This document shows positions 22,321-33,869 of a DNA stretch of 64,000 bases, piece by piece. Position numbers and translations under genes: made by a program. The notes under the pieces are model-generated. The model was given only the letters and a program-made list of their open reading frames with translations. It was not told the origin of the DNA and made no database searches. Where the stretch lies: assembly GCF_963678635.1 (NCBI RefSeq), contig NC_087068.1:47631785-47695784 (forward strand), read 5' to 3'. The stretch is from Symsagittifera roscoffensis. Lineage: Eukaryota; Xenacoelomorpha; Acoela; Convolutidae. Numbering within the stretch: the stretch's first letter is position 1; every line of letters starts with the position of its first letter.

Positions 22321-23475
22321 ATATACTCTTTTCTAGTTTCTTAAATTAGGTCTAGGTTTTGTTGCAAGTAATTTAGTATGAGCCACGCTATTTTTTTGTC
22401 GATCGACTTTTATTAGTTGTGAAAGTTTTGTATCAGTTGCCTTTAAAAATTGTTTCTGCTGTATGTAAAATGGAGACGTAAATATAGGTAAATGAAAACA
22501 TCTTTGATTAATATCGAGTCTGCTTGTTGTGAATTTCGATGCAGTATCTTAAATAAACAATATCAAAAATGAATATCAAAAATACCAAAAATAAATGTTT
22601 GATGAGATTTTGACAAAATTGTACTTTTCCGCTTGATGGGACAGTGTAGGAATCTATGCCGAATGGTAGGATGGAGACTTCCTCGAAAGTATCGTCTCAT
22701 TGAATCAATTTTTTTGTGGTATCACTGTTAATGTGTAACTCTCATTATGTCTCCTTTGTTGAAGCCAATGTATGTTCGTACTGGTTTTTTGTACAATTAC
22801 GCTTTGTTCAATGTTTCTTTTTTTGATGCTGTTGCTGCTTCTGAATCAGAAAATATCAGTGTTCGTCTACTTAATTGTTTTGATCATTTCTGTGAAATTG
22901 TAGGTTATCGAAGTTTTGTATGGTTGATGTATCGGATTCTGAAAACGAGTACAACTTATTAAGATTTGTTTTTGTTTGGAAATGATAGTCTTCACTTTTT
23001 TTGTTTTCAATTTGATGGGTCGTATTTGTATTTTTTGTTTATATGCTGTAATAAGAGTAATTACAAGCTCGTGTTCACAATCTTCATTTGAGAATTATGT
23101 GGAATTTTTGCATGTTTGTTTGCTAAACTATCTTTTGACGCAATTGTTAGAATGATTCATATAAAATCCAGCTCTTTATTGATTTACACTCAACTGTTAG
23201 TTCGTATTTTTCTTGTGAAGTTATCCCAAAACCTCGCGTCGTTTTGTCGTGGCAAGACGGGTTGGGGAGAGGGTACATCAATTCGAGAGAAGAATTTTCA
23301 CAGCTCTCAAACGTATGTGGCTGTTTTTACGAAAATGTACTCTCAAAGTTACTTAACTGGGGATCGATATGTTAGAAGGTTCAGACATAACTAAAACAGA
23401 AGTAGCTCGTTAGATACTTTTATAGAGCTCACAAGTTCTAAGTATTTCTTTAAGCCTGTGCCAATTAAGAGACAG
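22321..23475. other. No recognisable gene
   Basis: Frames of 71 codons (22,747-22,962) and 92 codons (23,116-23,394) have no family features and may be chance in AT-rich DNA. Confidence 0.4.
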
Positions 23476-24031
23476 GGGGCAAAAAAGGACGAGAAACCGA
23501 TTTTCTTCAGTGCTTAGCTCAACTTAAATGGTGTGTTTTTGTGAAGAATTCTTCAGAAAGTCCTGGGTCTATTGGAAAAAATGAAGAGTGAATCCATATT
23601 TTTGGTCGTTAGACACTCATTTTAAGGGTCGGTTCAGTTTTTTGAAATCAACATTTTAAAGATCCAGAGGAAGCCTTGATGATCTAGTTATGAGAAAGAT
23701 TTAAGTAAAAAAAAATTTAAAAAATATTTAGGATTAAAGATCCAAAAAGAAGCCTTGATGATCTGTTTTAGGGTTCGAGTTAAAGATTTATGCAAAAAAC
23801 CAAGAAGAAGCCTGATTCATTATATGATTGAATTAGAATTCGAATATTTATAAATGGTTAAATTCCAAGAAAAGTCTCGATGAACTTGGTTTCAATTAGG
23901 TCATCGTTTGATATTTTGATTGTTTTAGGGAAACTTTACAAGGCAGGATGATGATTCTCGTGAAGCAGAGAAGTATCACCAAACTAACATTTAACTTTTA
24001 TACTAGTTTTTGTTTTTTTTTTGTTTTTTAG

Positions 24032-24106
24032 GAAGTCTCAAGCTGGACTTGAAAGTTTTCAGAAAAACTTCTAGCAATTTCACAGCAATTAACTCCAAGT
24101 TCGAAG
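24032..24106 (+). CDS. Candidate exon in tandem copy 1 (75 bp)
   Basis: A T-rich tract ending TTTTTTAG (24,031) precedes 75 bp followed by GTAGGC. One frame is open through the exon (24 codons starting S-L-K-L-D-L-K-V-F-R-K). The flanking phases are 1 and 1, so the exon is symmetric and can be repeated without shifting frame. The product is unknown, the neighbouring exons were not found, and it could be chance. Confidence 0.35.
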
Positions 24107-25145
24107 GTAGGCAAAAATTTTAGAAGACGTTTTATTGTTTTTAAATATATTATGAGTTATTGTACATTATTGAAAAGATAATTATTTTTAAGTCAATTTT
24201 ATGGGTCTACTCAATGCAGTTTATATAAACGTCAACCAAAAACTTTACTGCTGAAATAGAATTGATAATTTGTCATTGTCGTCGGCTTGTTCGCTTGTCA
24301 GTGCAGGCGTTTTTTTATCACCCTCCTTGTAATCTGGTTTCGTCTTTAAAATTGGCTCGGCTTGATTAGACTTATTGAGACGTGGAAACAATCTAATTTT
24401 TTTATTGACTTGTTTTGACATGATTTTTTTTCTAAATCTACGTTTCTTTTAATTCTAAATTACTATCAGGTCTGCTCGAGCCTCGTCTTCTCATGGAGTA
24501 AATTGGGAGAAGGTACACCGAAATTTGGTCAGGCTACCTTATTTTGGACCGGATATGTTCGTGCAATTTCTTAGTCTAATACCAATCCTAATCTTACTCT
24601 TATAATCCTATTCGTATATATGGTATTGTTGCGTGGTTAGCAGCGAGAAAGAAGCAACTGATCTCTAAGCAAAAAATGACGAGAAACCGATTTTCTTCAG
24701 TGCTTTGCTCAACTTAAATGGTGTGTTTTTGAGAAGAATTCTTCAGAAAGTCCTGGGTCTATTGGAAAAAATGAAGAGTGAATCCATATTTTTGGTCGTT
24801 AGACACTCATTTTAAGGGTCGGTTCAGTTTTTTGAAATCAACCATTTAAAAGATCCAGAGGAAGCCTTGATGATCTGGTTATGAGAAAGATTTAAGTAAA
24901 AAAAAATTTAAAAAATATTTAGGATTAAAGATCCAAAAAGAAGCCTTGATGATCTGTTTTAGGGATCTGTTTCTTAAGTTCCAAGAAAAGTCTTGTTGAA
25001 CTTGGTTTCAATTAAGTTATCGTTTAATTTTTTGATTGTTTTAGGGAAATTTTACAAGACAGGATTTTGATTCTCGTGAAGCAGAGAAGTATCACAAAAC
25101 TAACATTTATTTTTTATACTATTTTTTTTTGTTTTTTTAAGAGAG

Positions 25146-25217
25146 TTCTTAAGCTTGACTTGAAAGTTTTCAGAAAAATTTCTAGCAAGTTCACAGCAAT
25201 TAACTCCAAGTTCGAAG
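25146..25217 (+). CDS. Candidate exon in tandem copy 2 (72 bp)
   Basis: Counterpart of 24,032-24,106, with the same GTAGGC donor. An acceptor at GAGAG|TT keeps phase 1-1 with a one-codon-shorter exon. The open frame (L-K-L-D-L-K-V-F-R-K) is preserved despite flanking changes. Confidence 0.33.
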
Positions 25218-25785
25218 GTAGGCAAAAATTTTAGAAGACGTTTTTTTTGTTTTTAAATATATTATAAGTTATCGTATATTTTTCAGAGGATAATTCTTTT
25301 TAAGTCAATTTTATGGGTCTACTTAAAGCAGTTTATATAAAAGTCAACCAAAAATTTTACTGCTTAAATAGATTTAAAATTTGTCGTTGTCGTCGGCTTG
25401 TTCGCTTTTCGGTGCAGGACGTTTTTTAAATACCCTTCATGTGATCTGGTTTCGTCTTTAATATTGGCTCGGCTTGATAAGACTTATTGAGAAGTGGAAA
25501 CAATTTTTTTTTATTGACTTGTTTTGACATGATTGTTTTTCTAAATCTACGTTTTTTTAAAATCTAAATTAGTATTAGTATCAGGTCTACTCGAGACTCG
25601 TCTTCTCATGGTTTAATTTGGGAGAAGGTACACCGAAAACTGGTCGAGCTACCTTTTTTTGGACCGGATATGTTCGTGCAATTTTTTAGTCTAATACCAA
25701 TCCTAATCTTACTCCAATAATCTATTCGTATATATGGTATTCTTGCGTGCTTAGCAGAGAGAAAGAAGCAACTGATCTCTAAGCT

Positions 25786-28700
25786 GTTTTGTATTTTCTC
25801 TGGCTGAAACTATGAAAAGTTTCAGCTTTACAATCTATCATAAGTTTTAGTAATGGACTATGATTGGTTCGTTCTAAATACTTTACAGTGAAACAATATA
25901 AAACAATATAAATAGTGAGTGTTGTTTCGGCAAAGTATGTAAATCATTTTAACATGAATCAGTGTTTTATCTAGCAGCACGTCTTCACAAAAAACGCAGG
26001 TTTGCCGAGGATAATTACATGAAGTTTTGCTTGAACGATCCCTTTTTCGCACTATCATGTGATGATAAAATGAAAAAAAAATAAAAACGGATTTTTAATC
26101 TTAAGACAATCATAAAACTTTACTTTTTGAACAGCAAAAGTCCCACCCGCACCAAATTTTCTCGGACAAAAATTGTTAAAATTTAGAAACTGTTGCCATT
26201 ATAATCGATTGTGTAAACACTTCAGGCATTATTTTCTATTAGAGAGAAAAGGAATATTTTAAGATCATTATTTTGCATGATAATTCCACAATATTGGGCA
26301 TCCAACTCATTCAAATTAAATGTATTATTTCGAGGTGGGCCAGATAGGGGCTCCTCCCTCTGGTACGATAGACGTTTTTTAGTACGTGGGGTACGTTGTT
26401 GTCTTTGGTACGTGGGTGAGCATTACAGCGATAAATTCATATTGTATTATCAGAACCTGTCTTTAATTCTCATGCTCAGAAAACTGAAAATTAAAAAAAA
26501 TTGATGTCGCACATTTTTGTGCATTTGATCGTTTTAATATCAATTAACTAGGAATTCTAATCTAATATACTTCCAATATAATCGCTAAACAATTAGAGTA
26601 TTATCAGAGATTTTTTTCACCATCTATTATATTATTTTTGCGATTTGTCTGCTAAATAATTTTATGACAGAAAAATTGCCCAATAGTTGATAATAAAGGG
26701 AGATACTTCGTTGCGGGCAGCCAGTAATTTATTTTTTGGTGCTCTTTAATGAAGCAAAACTGTGTTAAACCATATTAAACTCTGACTCACATTACAAATA
26801 TAAAAAAGTCGTAGAAACAAGTGATACACACGCAAGCATAGCAAAGCCAAGCGGATATAGCAAATCCAACGTATGGAGTCCGCGAGTGTCCCCACATTTT
26901 TCTGAAACAAGAAAATGTCACAAAAAAGGCATGCTTTTATGCTCAGACCGGGTTGATAATAAGCTTACACAAATTGGCAACATGGCACAAACTTCCTGCT
27001 ATGTTTTGAGCAAATGTTCTACTTTTTTGGGTCTGCACTCAAAAAAACTTACGAAAAGCTACATTAAAGAAACACCTTGAACATCACACATCTTGAACAC
27101 ATCTTAAAATAGATTTTTTTGATATACATTTTCGGTACGAAACGAAAATCTGAAAAAATAGATTTAGTTACACTGCAAACATCATTAGAGACTTTAAAAA
27201 TAGAGATTTTTTGTCGATATTCAGGAAAAAATGCTCTGACCAAACCGACATTGTTGATAACGAATAAACTTTTTAGTACCAAACGAAATTATGAGAAGAT
27301 AGTTTCTAGTTATACTGGAAAAACCATTAGAGGATTTTTAAAAACAATTTTAAAAAATTGCTGATTTTTAGGAAAAAAACTACCACCATTTCGACCTCGA
27401 GTTAGAAAAATAAGATCATGAGAAAAATACTCTTAACAGATTTTTTGTTATTAGAGGGTGAAATTGAAGATCCACTAAGTCGAAGCCATTCATTAAACAT
27501 CTTCCATTTTGACCTACAAAAAATAATAGTGTTTCTTTATCCGTTTACGAAGCCAAATTATGTTTTCAGAAAAATTGAGCGGGTTGCGCAGCAGGCTGAA
27601 AGCGATTTGTCGCGGAATCCATAGTACGGCTATGTTTTTTTCTGTTTCGAATTCCACGAACAAATAGCTGAAACACTGTAATGCTCAACATCGCTGCCAC
27701 TAAAATAGCCGATTTTTCGGAATCCGCTACAAAATATTTGAAAACCTCCCGCTAAAAAATATTTGTTAGTCGAATGGGGAATTTCGATTTGAACTAGTTA
27801 GTTCTAACAAAAAAGATTAAAATGTTAGCCAAGCCTTAGAAACCAACTGTCTATCTTAGCTTCTCAGTATTTTAAGAGCTTCTCCATATTTTCAAATTAA
27901 CATACTGTTTTCTTTCTGCAAAAGAAGATCTCAAAATTGCTTTAATTTTTTTTGCAAAAATACAGATTGCTTTAAAAATCAATCCAAGTTTTTTTTCTTG
28001 AAAAAAAAAAACAAAAACTAACAGAGTATTTGTTGATTACTATTTTCCGATGAAAATGTCAATTTGAGGCACAGTGGGTGAAGCAAGGTCAATTTCTAAC
28101 TCTCTAGTTGCGAAGATGCCAAGGTTGACCAAAAGTTGCTATCTTAGAAATTTCCTTACAAGAATCTTACAAGTTCTTGCAAAAATAGTCTCTAAAATGT
28201 TACATTATAGGGATTTTTTCATTCAATTTTTTTTTCATTTTCGTTTTCAAAAACTTCCTTTTATCCAAATCAAAAATTCTCAGCTGTCCCATAGGCCAAA
28301 TTTTCATTTCACTACATGAGCTTAACTAAGTAACCACTATCTACAGGGAGTTAGTTTTTTGCTGAAAGTCAGAAAACTTATGTATGCATACCTGATCCCC
28401 ACACAGAACACGCCCAAAACTATTTGACATGACTCGTCTCGTCATATTAGATTTTTGTTGTCCGCAAAATAATTTTGAACCACTTAATACGTATAAATAA
28501 GAAAAATAGTGAGAAAAAAGTCAAAATTTTTGTTTCGAAATTTTGGTTCGATATTCTTGTATTCTAATCACTGTCTAAAACTTTTACATGCATGAGTTTG
28601 AAAAAAACTTCTAAAATTGATTTAAAACTTACTGTGGTGTAGAAACAAATTTACTACGTTTCGGGTACTTTTTGAGTTTTTGGAAAAGTTGCTATCTTAA

Positions 28701-29641
28701 AACTTTTCTTATACGCTGGCGGAAACTTTCTACAAATCTTATAAGAAGTTCTAAGATAGAGGAATTTTTTGTTTTTGTAGGATGGTCAACACGTGTGGTT
28801 TTTTCAAATTTAGTCTGGTGAACCTAAACATATTTTGGTAGCTTTCGTGGTTGAAAAAAAAGCAAAGAAAGTTTTTTTATTGAGCCATTTTGACTTGATT
28901 ATCATTCAAACCTATTCGTCCTTGATTTCAATAGATTTCGTTACTCAGAGTGCTACAAATGTAGTTTTAGGACTATAAGGACGTGTAGCAATTTTTTTTA
29001 CCTTGTGAAAAGAGTTTGTCGTGAAAAAAAAATGCGATCATCAAAAGCGTTTTGAAAGCGATTCTGGACCACAAGAGGAGATGATGCTTTTTGGTGATTT
29101 AATCTCCTGGGTAACTTCCATTCCATTTTTTGGGAACGAAGTCATCCGAACAAAAAAATCAAATTCGTTGTTGTATTCGCCAACCTCTTTAGTGTTTCCA
29201 TCCTATCTTTCCTTTTATCAGATGAGTATAAACCGAATTTTTCACACAAAAATTTCAAGCCCAGGTCCAAACAAAAAATTCAAGATGAATTTTTAAAAAA
29301 TCAAAATTTATTGGGTCCATTGGCTGCAGCCGATCCTAGTAGTTCGGTTTGGCTGACTTTTTCTTTGCCTCTGGGCGTTTGTAGCTTGAGTTTTGAAAAG
29401 TGTGAACTCTTTTGAAAGTCATGCTCTGGCTTCGGGTTTTCATTGGCCAAAAGAGCAAAATCAACACCCTCAGAAACAATTTGAATTTTCAAATAAAATG
29501 CTACAAAAAAATCCTTCCACTGATTGTTCCCGTCAATTTTGGTTTCCTTAGCAGAATCAAAACTCTTTTAAATACAATATGAGAAAAGTCAAGAACTTGA
29601 AAAAACGTACAGTGCTTCATCGTTCAGCCGCGCACATGCTA
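25786..29641. other. Long stretch without a recognisable gene
   Basis: AT-rich, with only short frames. One segment (about 27,640-27,750) resembles 60,505-60,610: a shared run through CCACG, AATAGCT, AAACACTGTA and a CGGAATCCGC element. A patch at 26,340-26,420 repeats GTACG several times. Nothing else stands out. Confidence 0.5.
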
Positions 29642-29841
29642 NNNNNNNNNNNNNNNNNNNNNNNNNNNNNNNNNNNNNNNNNNNNNNNNNNNNNNNNNNN
29701 NNNNNNNNNNNNNNNNNNNNNNNNNNNNNNNNNNNNNNNNNNNNNNNNNNNNNNNNNNNNNNNNNNNNNNNNNNNNNNNNNNNNNNNNNNNNNNNNNNNN
29801 NNNNNNNNNNNNNNNNNNNNNNNNNNNNNNNNNNNNNNNNN
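29642..29841. other. Assembly gap (200 N)
   Basis: Exactly 200 unknown bases; the round number suggests a placeholder length. Frames spanning it are meaningless. Confidence 0.98.
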
Positions 29842-30395
29842 CACCAGGTGGCAATCAAATAAAGCATATCTTTTTTATATCTTTCATTTGATTTTTTATT
29901 GCTTTATAATCCAGTCGTTGACAATCGAGCATCCCACTAACTTTCTGTCTCTTCCGAATTCTTGATGGATGAAAATTAATTGTTACTCCAATCACATAGT
30001 TTCCAATCGTCGAACAGGAAACTACTTTGCTGGTTCTCAAGCTCGGCAATACGGCAGTGGATTAGACTCAGCTATCCGCATAGGTCTATAAGTTTTTGTA
30101 ACCCCACTTGCTAAAAAGTACGGCATCCCATTGCCAAAGATTTCTTTTTAGCCGCTGATTCCGAATTATTACAAATATTGGATGGACGATCTAAACCAAA
30201 ATCTTCTATAGAGAAAGTTTTCAAGAATAAAATTCGCCAACAAGTAGGAGGAGGAGCACGCCGTCGTCGAAGCGTTCCAAAAAAGGGGGCGTTCAAGTAT
30301 TTCAGGAAGCCCGCCGTTTCAAAAAAAAAACAAAAAAACAAGAGAAAGGCAACCAAGAAACGAAGCAGACAAAATTTTTTCCCAAATTAGTTGAT
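29842..30395 (+). pseudogene. Polinton-type basic core-like protein, module A
   Basis: Begins right after the gap with CACCAGGTGGCAATCAA, matching the module at 56,139. The last part (30,178-30,390) is a 70-codon frame rich in Arg/Lys: G-G-G-A-R-R-R-R-S-V-P-K-K, then a K/R-rich tail. Upstream frames are Gly/Ala-containing and broken by stops. In Polintons and adenovirus-like elements, small Gly- then Arg/Lys-rich proteins of this kind lie next to capsid genes and are thought to be virion core or membrane-active proteins. The role here is inferred from position and composition. Confidence 0.5.
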
Positions 30396-30419
30396 GAAGC
30401 TTAGCGATAAGACGAAGAG

Positions 30420-31440
30420 GTGGAGGCTGGTCGTCAAATTTTTTTATCGCATCTGAGCCCCCAACATCGGTAACTCAATCACCTCTTGATCTGTTTTCAA
30501 GTCTGACTCGTAGGTTTTCAGCGAGGATATGACGAGCGCGTCTTTCCTCCCACTAATGCGGATGCGCCAGTCATAGAATTCGAATTTACGGGGCCAAAGA
30601 CTGATGTTATCTGGACTGTAATAGACACGAGAACTATAAATTTGGACTTGGAGCTCCAGATGGTTGGGAAGGGTCAACATCGTCGGAAGCAGAGAAAGAA
30701 GAAGACAAGAAAGCGGTTGTCAACAGCACTACTCCGATTAAAACGGAAAAACCTATTTTCGTCAATAATCTAGCAGACAGCATCTGCCAAAATGTAGAAG
30801 TGAGTTTCAATGGAACTGTAGTATCGTTAACTAACAGTTCGCATCCTTGCTAGGCGTTTTTGGAAGTCGATTTGTCTAGCCATGCCCATCACCAACAGGA
30901 TTTTTTGTCATGCCAAGGCTACGAGTTTGAAGTTGATTCCACAAAATTTGAAGACAGTACAAAGCCTTATTTTAGAAATCGATACGAACTTTTGAAATCA
31001 GGACACAAATTGGAGATTTCAATTCCGATTCCACGATGGAAACTTGACTGGTATTGACGAATATCTCCTACCTGGGGTAGAAGTACACCTTCGGATAACT
31101 TGAGCCACGAATCAAATCGTTTTGCTGAAAATCTCAACAATCTTTAAGCCCAAAAGTTTTAGAAAAAAATTGTGATTGCTACTTGCCTAGTTCACATGCT
31201 AGAACGTAGACACGAAACACTCATCCATTGTACGCCATCTTACTAGAAAAATGACCAAATAGGAGTTAAAAGACGTTGTCACGGCGTCTTTTCTCATTTC
31301 AAGTGGAACTATACTTTAGAGACGGAATTTTCAGCCGGGCCTCGATAAGTCGTCTACAAGTATCTATGGTGCCCGAAGAGAATTTTCCAGGAAGCAATGC
31401 AAAAAATCCCTTCAATTTTGAAGGTATCGCCGCAGAATAG
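30420..31440 (+). pseudogene. Polinton F54H12.2-like capsid protein, module A (fragment)
   Basis: Plus-strand pieces match the better copy at 56.6-58.0 kb: R-G-Y-D-E-R-V-F-P-P-T-N-A-D-A (about 30,520-30,570), F-V-N-N-L-A-D-S-I at about 30,760, the 65-codon frame 30,860-31,057 (L-E-V-D-L-S-S-H-A-H ... S-T-K-P-Y-F-R-N-R) and later scraps to about 31,440. The pattern is that of the F54H12.2-like proteins of Maverick/Polinton elements, taken to be jelly-roll capsid proteins. Many stops and frameshifts make it more decayed than module B. Confidence 0.6.
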
Positions 31441-31614
31441 ATCAAGTGAACAATCTTGCCCCTAAAACTTATTTAAGAGGGTTTATCCACAAGGGAAAGG
31501 ACCCGCAAACTATATGTTCAGCTCTTTACGGAGAACCTCTGTTGTGCCCTACTATCATGTATTTGTTGATTGTTTTTCTCGGCTGCTTGATACTGCCTCA
31601 CCCTCAAGCAACGA

Positions 31615-31692
31615 GAAAGGATCACGGTTGGCCTTGAACATCCGCCCTTATGATTGAGAGGCGGAGACGTTACCACTTCACCACAGCTACCT
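31615..31692 (-). other. tRNA-like sequence (pseudogene or SINE head)
   Basis: On the minus strand TGGTGAAGTGG is a good A box. GTTCAAGGCC, a good B box, begins exactly 44 nt later, the canonical spacing in an intronless tRNA. CCGCC and GGCGG can pair between them. The acceptor ends pair poorly and the anticodon loop is irregular, so it is not a functional tRNA. Confidence 0.5.
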
Positions 31693-32062
31693 TAAAATTT
31701 AAATTGCTCATTCAAGCAGTATGGCCTGCATGTATTATGCTCAAATCGGATTTGCTGAAGTATATTACTTCCGGCCAAAAGAACGATCGCCTCCCTATTT
31801 TTTAGGGGGAAGATTGTTCAATTGGTCCCCAAAGGTTGACCAGGTAGTCAAGGCTGCTTATAAAGGCGTCTTCCTGTTCCTGTTTTTGATCAAACAACGA
31901 GACGTTTTGAAGGGTTGGACAGCGCATAGACTTGTGAAAAAAATATATATCCGCTCCCCAGTAGTAAATATAATTTAGGAGGGAGGCAAAATGTGAAAAA
32001 CTCACTATTTTGATCAATTGGTTTGTACTTCAGTGTCGTACAATCATGAGAAACTTTCTCTG
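31693..32062. other. No recognisable gene
   Basis: An 85-codon plus frame (31,721-31,978) and a 71-codon minus frame overlap. Neither resembles a known family. Confidence 0.4.
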
Positions 32063-33230
32063 GGATGGGATGGAAAACCGATTCACTACTGGCTCTACAA
32101 ACTACACAGACTCAATGTATACTAAAAGTGTGAAATATGCGGACGTGGTCACTACAAAGGGCCGAAACTTACCGTGAAGCAGTTTTTAGCGTACGAAACC
32201 TTGACGGTAAAATACGCAATCAAAGTTTTATTAAGTTGAAAAGTTTTTCTTTGGTCGAACCCAGTCGAAATGATTTTTTTTCTGGGTCGAAACGCTTCTC
32301 GGTCAAAAAACCCTGGGTTGAACTCAGTCGAAATGTTTTTGCTCTGTGTCGAAACGTTTCTCGGTCGAAAAAATCCTCGGTCGAACTTGGTCGGAATGTT
32401 TTTCCTCGGTTGATTTTGGTCAAAACATAGACAAATTGGGTCGAGACGGTCGAAGCGTACCGTTTTTGGTCGAGTCGGTAGAAAGATAAATCGCGAACCT
32501 CGACTCGGGAGACAATCTTTCGTCACTTGCTGAGTGGAGACCCGCAAATGACATGCACAATCTAGTAATACCGAATACAGCGCATTTCGCCAATGTCACT
32601 AGTATAGAAGACGCCAAAGGTGATGTGGAAGAGGAGTTTGAAGACAGTGTCGGCAACGTGCTCAACAGAAAGACTTAAAACGATATGAGACGCCAGGAAA
32701 CTCTGTGATGTTCTTTCCTATTTCGGTCTGAAAAGAAGCTCCGTATCAAAAACTTCGTAAGTAAATTACCGAATGATTTGAAGATTGCAATACGGCGATT
32801 TTGTCGTCTAGATGATAGCATTCGAATAGCAAGATAACATTAACTAACAAAATCGAGTAAAAAGAGTTCTAAGCACCTTTGATATGCGTAATGCGTGATT
32901 TTGGACCGTTGAAAGTTTTTGATCTATCCAATTGGCAATTTTTGATGGCAAATGAATCATTCTGCTCCCCGAGACGTTTTGATAATGAGCTAGAGACTAT
33001 TTTGAGCTGAGTTAAACTCATTTCTTGTCCTAAATAAATTTGTGATGTTAGAAAATATCTGAATTGATTTTGTCTTTTTTTTTTCTAGTTTTGCTCTTTT
33101 TGCAATGTTATTTCAAATAACAAATTATAAGAAATCGTGTTTTCAATTTTGTCATTACAAATTCGAGCTAGTGATTGTGGTGAAGTAAAGCTTTAATTTT
33201 TAACCCAATACTTATGCTTAAGATATGCTA
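32063..33230 (+). repeat. Direct repeat, copy 1 (pairs with 33,870-34,985)
   Basis: About 1.1 kb closely matching 33,870-34,985, with a longer GGTCGAA-type array (about 32,250-32,480). The plus strand has short conserved frames. One begins M-E-N-R-F-T-T-G (32,070 on). Another runs from about 32,500 to TAA at 32,678 and contains A-H-F-A-N-V-T-S-I-E-D-A-K-G-D-V. The minus strand also has an open frame of 131 codons (32,547-32,152). Element type unknown. Confidence 0.75.
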
Positions 33231-33869
33231 GGGATGAGTTCGAATTTAAAAAAAAAACCAAAAATAAACCAAATTCATGTCTGCAAGCTCAATTTTTGGT
33301 TAGTTAAACTGTTCATTTTGTCTAATTTTTTTTAAAAATCCTTTTCTAGTCCGACTAAGTTACCTCCCTCGAATTAAGTCTGAATATTGGTTTTTATCGG
33401 CTAGATTTTTTGAAACATTGGCGAATGAATATGTTAGTGGGATAAAAAAAGGGGGAAGTCGTAAAATCAGGACTCATTGAAATGAAAAAAGTTCGAGCTT
33501 TAATGCTTGCTCAAAGTATACATCAAAACAGAAATGATATATGAGCTCGACCTATGTTTCGGCTTTCTCGGCCGAAATCGTGTCTCAAAACTACACTTGC
33601 TCAACTTTCAAAGTCCAAACTTAAATCGAGCACCTCAAGCCGGGAGGTGAATGACTTGACAGTTTATTAAGAAAAGCTTGTTATCGAATTTAAACGTATA
33701 ACACTGTTTTGCCTCGAAACACCAAATGAAAAACGAAGGAACTAGGTTTTTATGGTATGTCACCACTAATTTTATCAATGTGCTTAGATTTAGTTGGTTC
33801 AAAAGTATTGTGCCCAATTCAAATCAGAACAGAAAGTTTTCCATGCTAACAACTTGTCAAACAGAATCG
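33231..33869. other. Spacer between the 1.1-kb direct repeats
   Basis: About 640 bp, AT-rich, no recognisable gene. Confidence 0.5.

Larger units (their letters stand above)
23476..25785 (+). repeat. Tandem duplication, unit about 1.19 kb
   Basis: Copy 1 (23,476-24,665) and copy 2 (24,666-25,785) are directly adjacent and very similar. Both begin near GACGAGAAACCGATTTTC and end near AAGCAACTGATCTCTAAGC. Copy 2 has a deletion of about 85 bp relative to copy 1, near 24,965. There is no internal region between the copies, so this is a plain tandem duplication, not an LTR pair. Confidence 0.85.

Noticed and set aside
29579-29965. Open frames across the N gap on both strands
   Set aside because: They consist mostly of unknown residues and carry no coding evidence.
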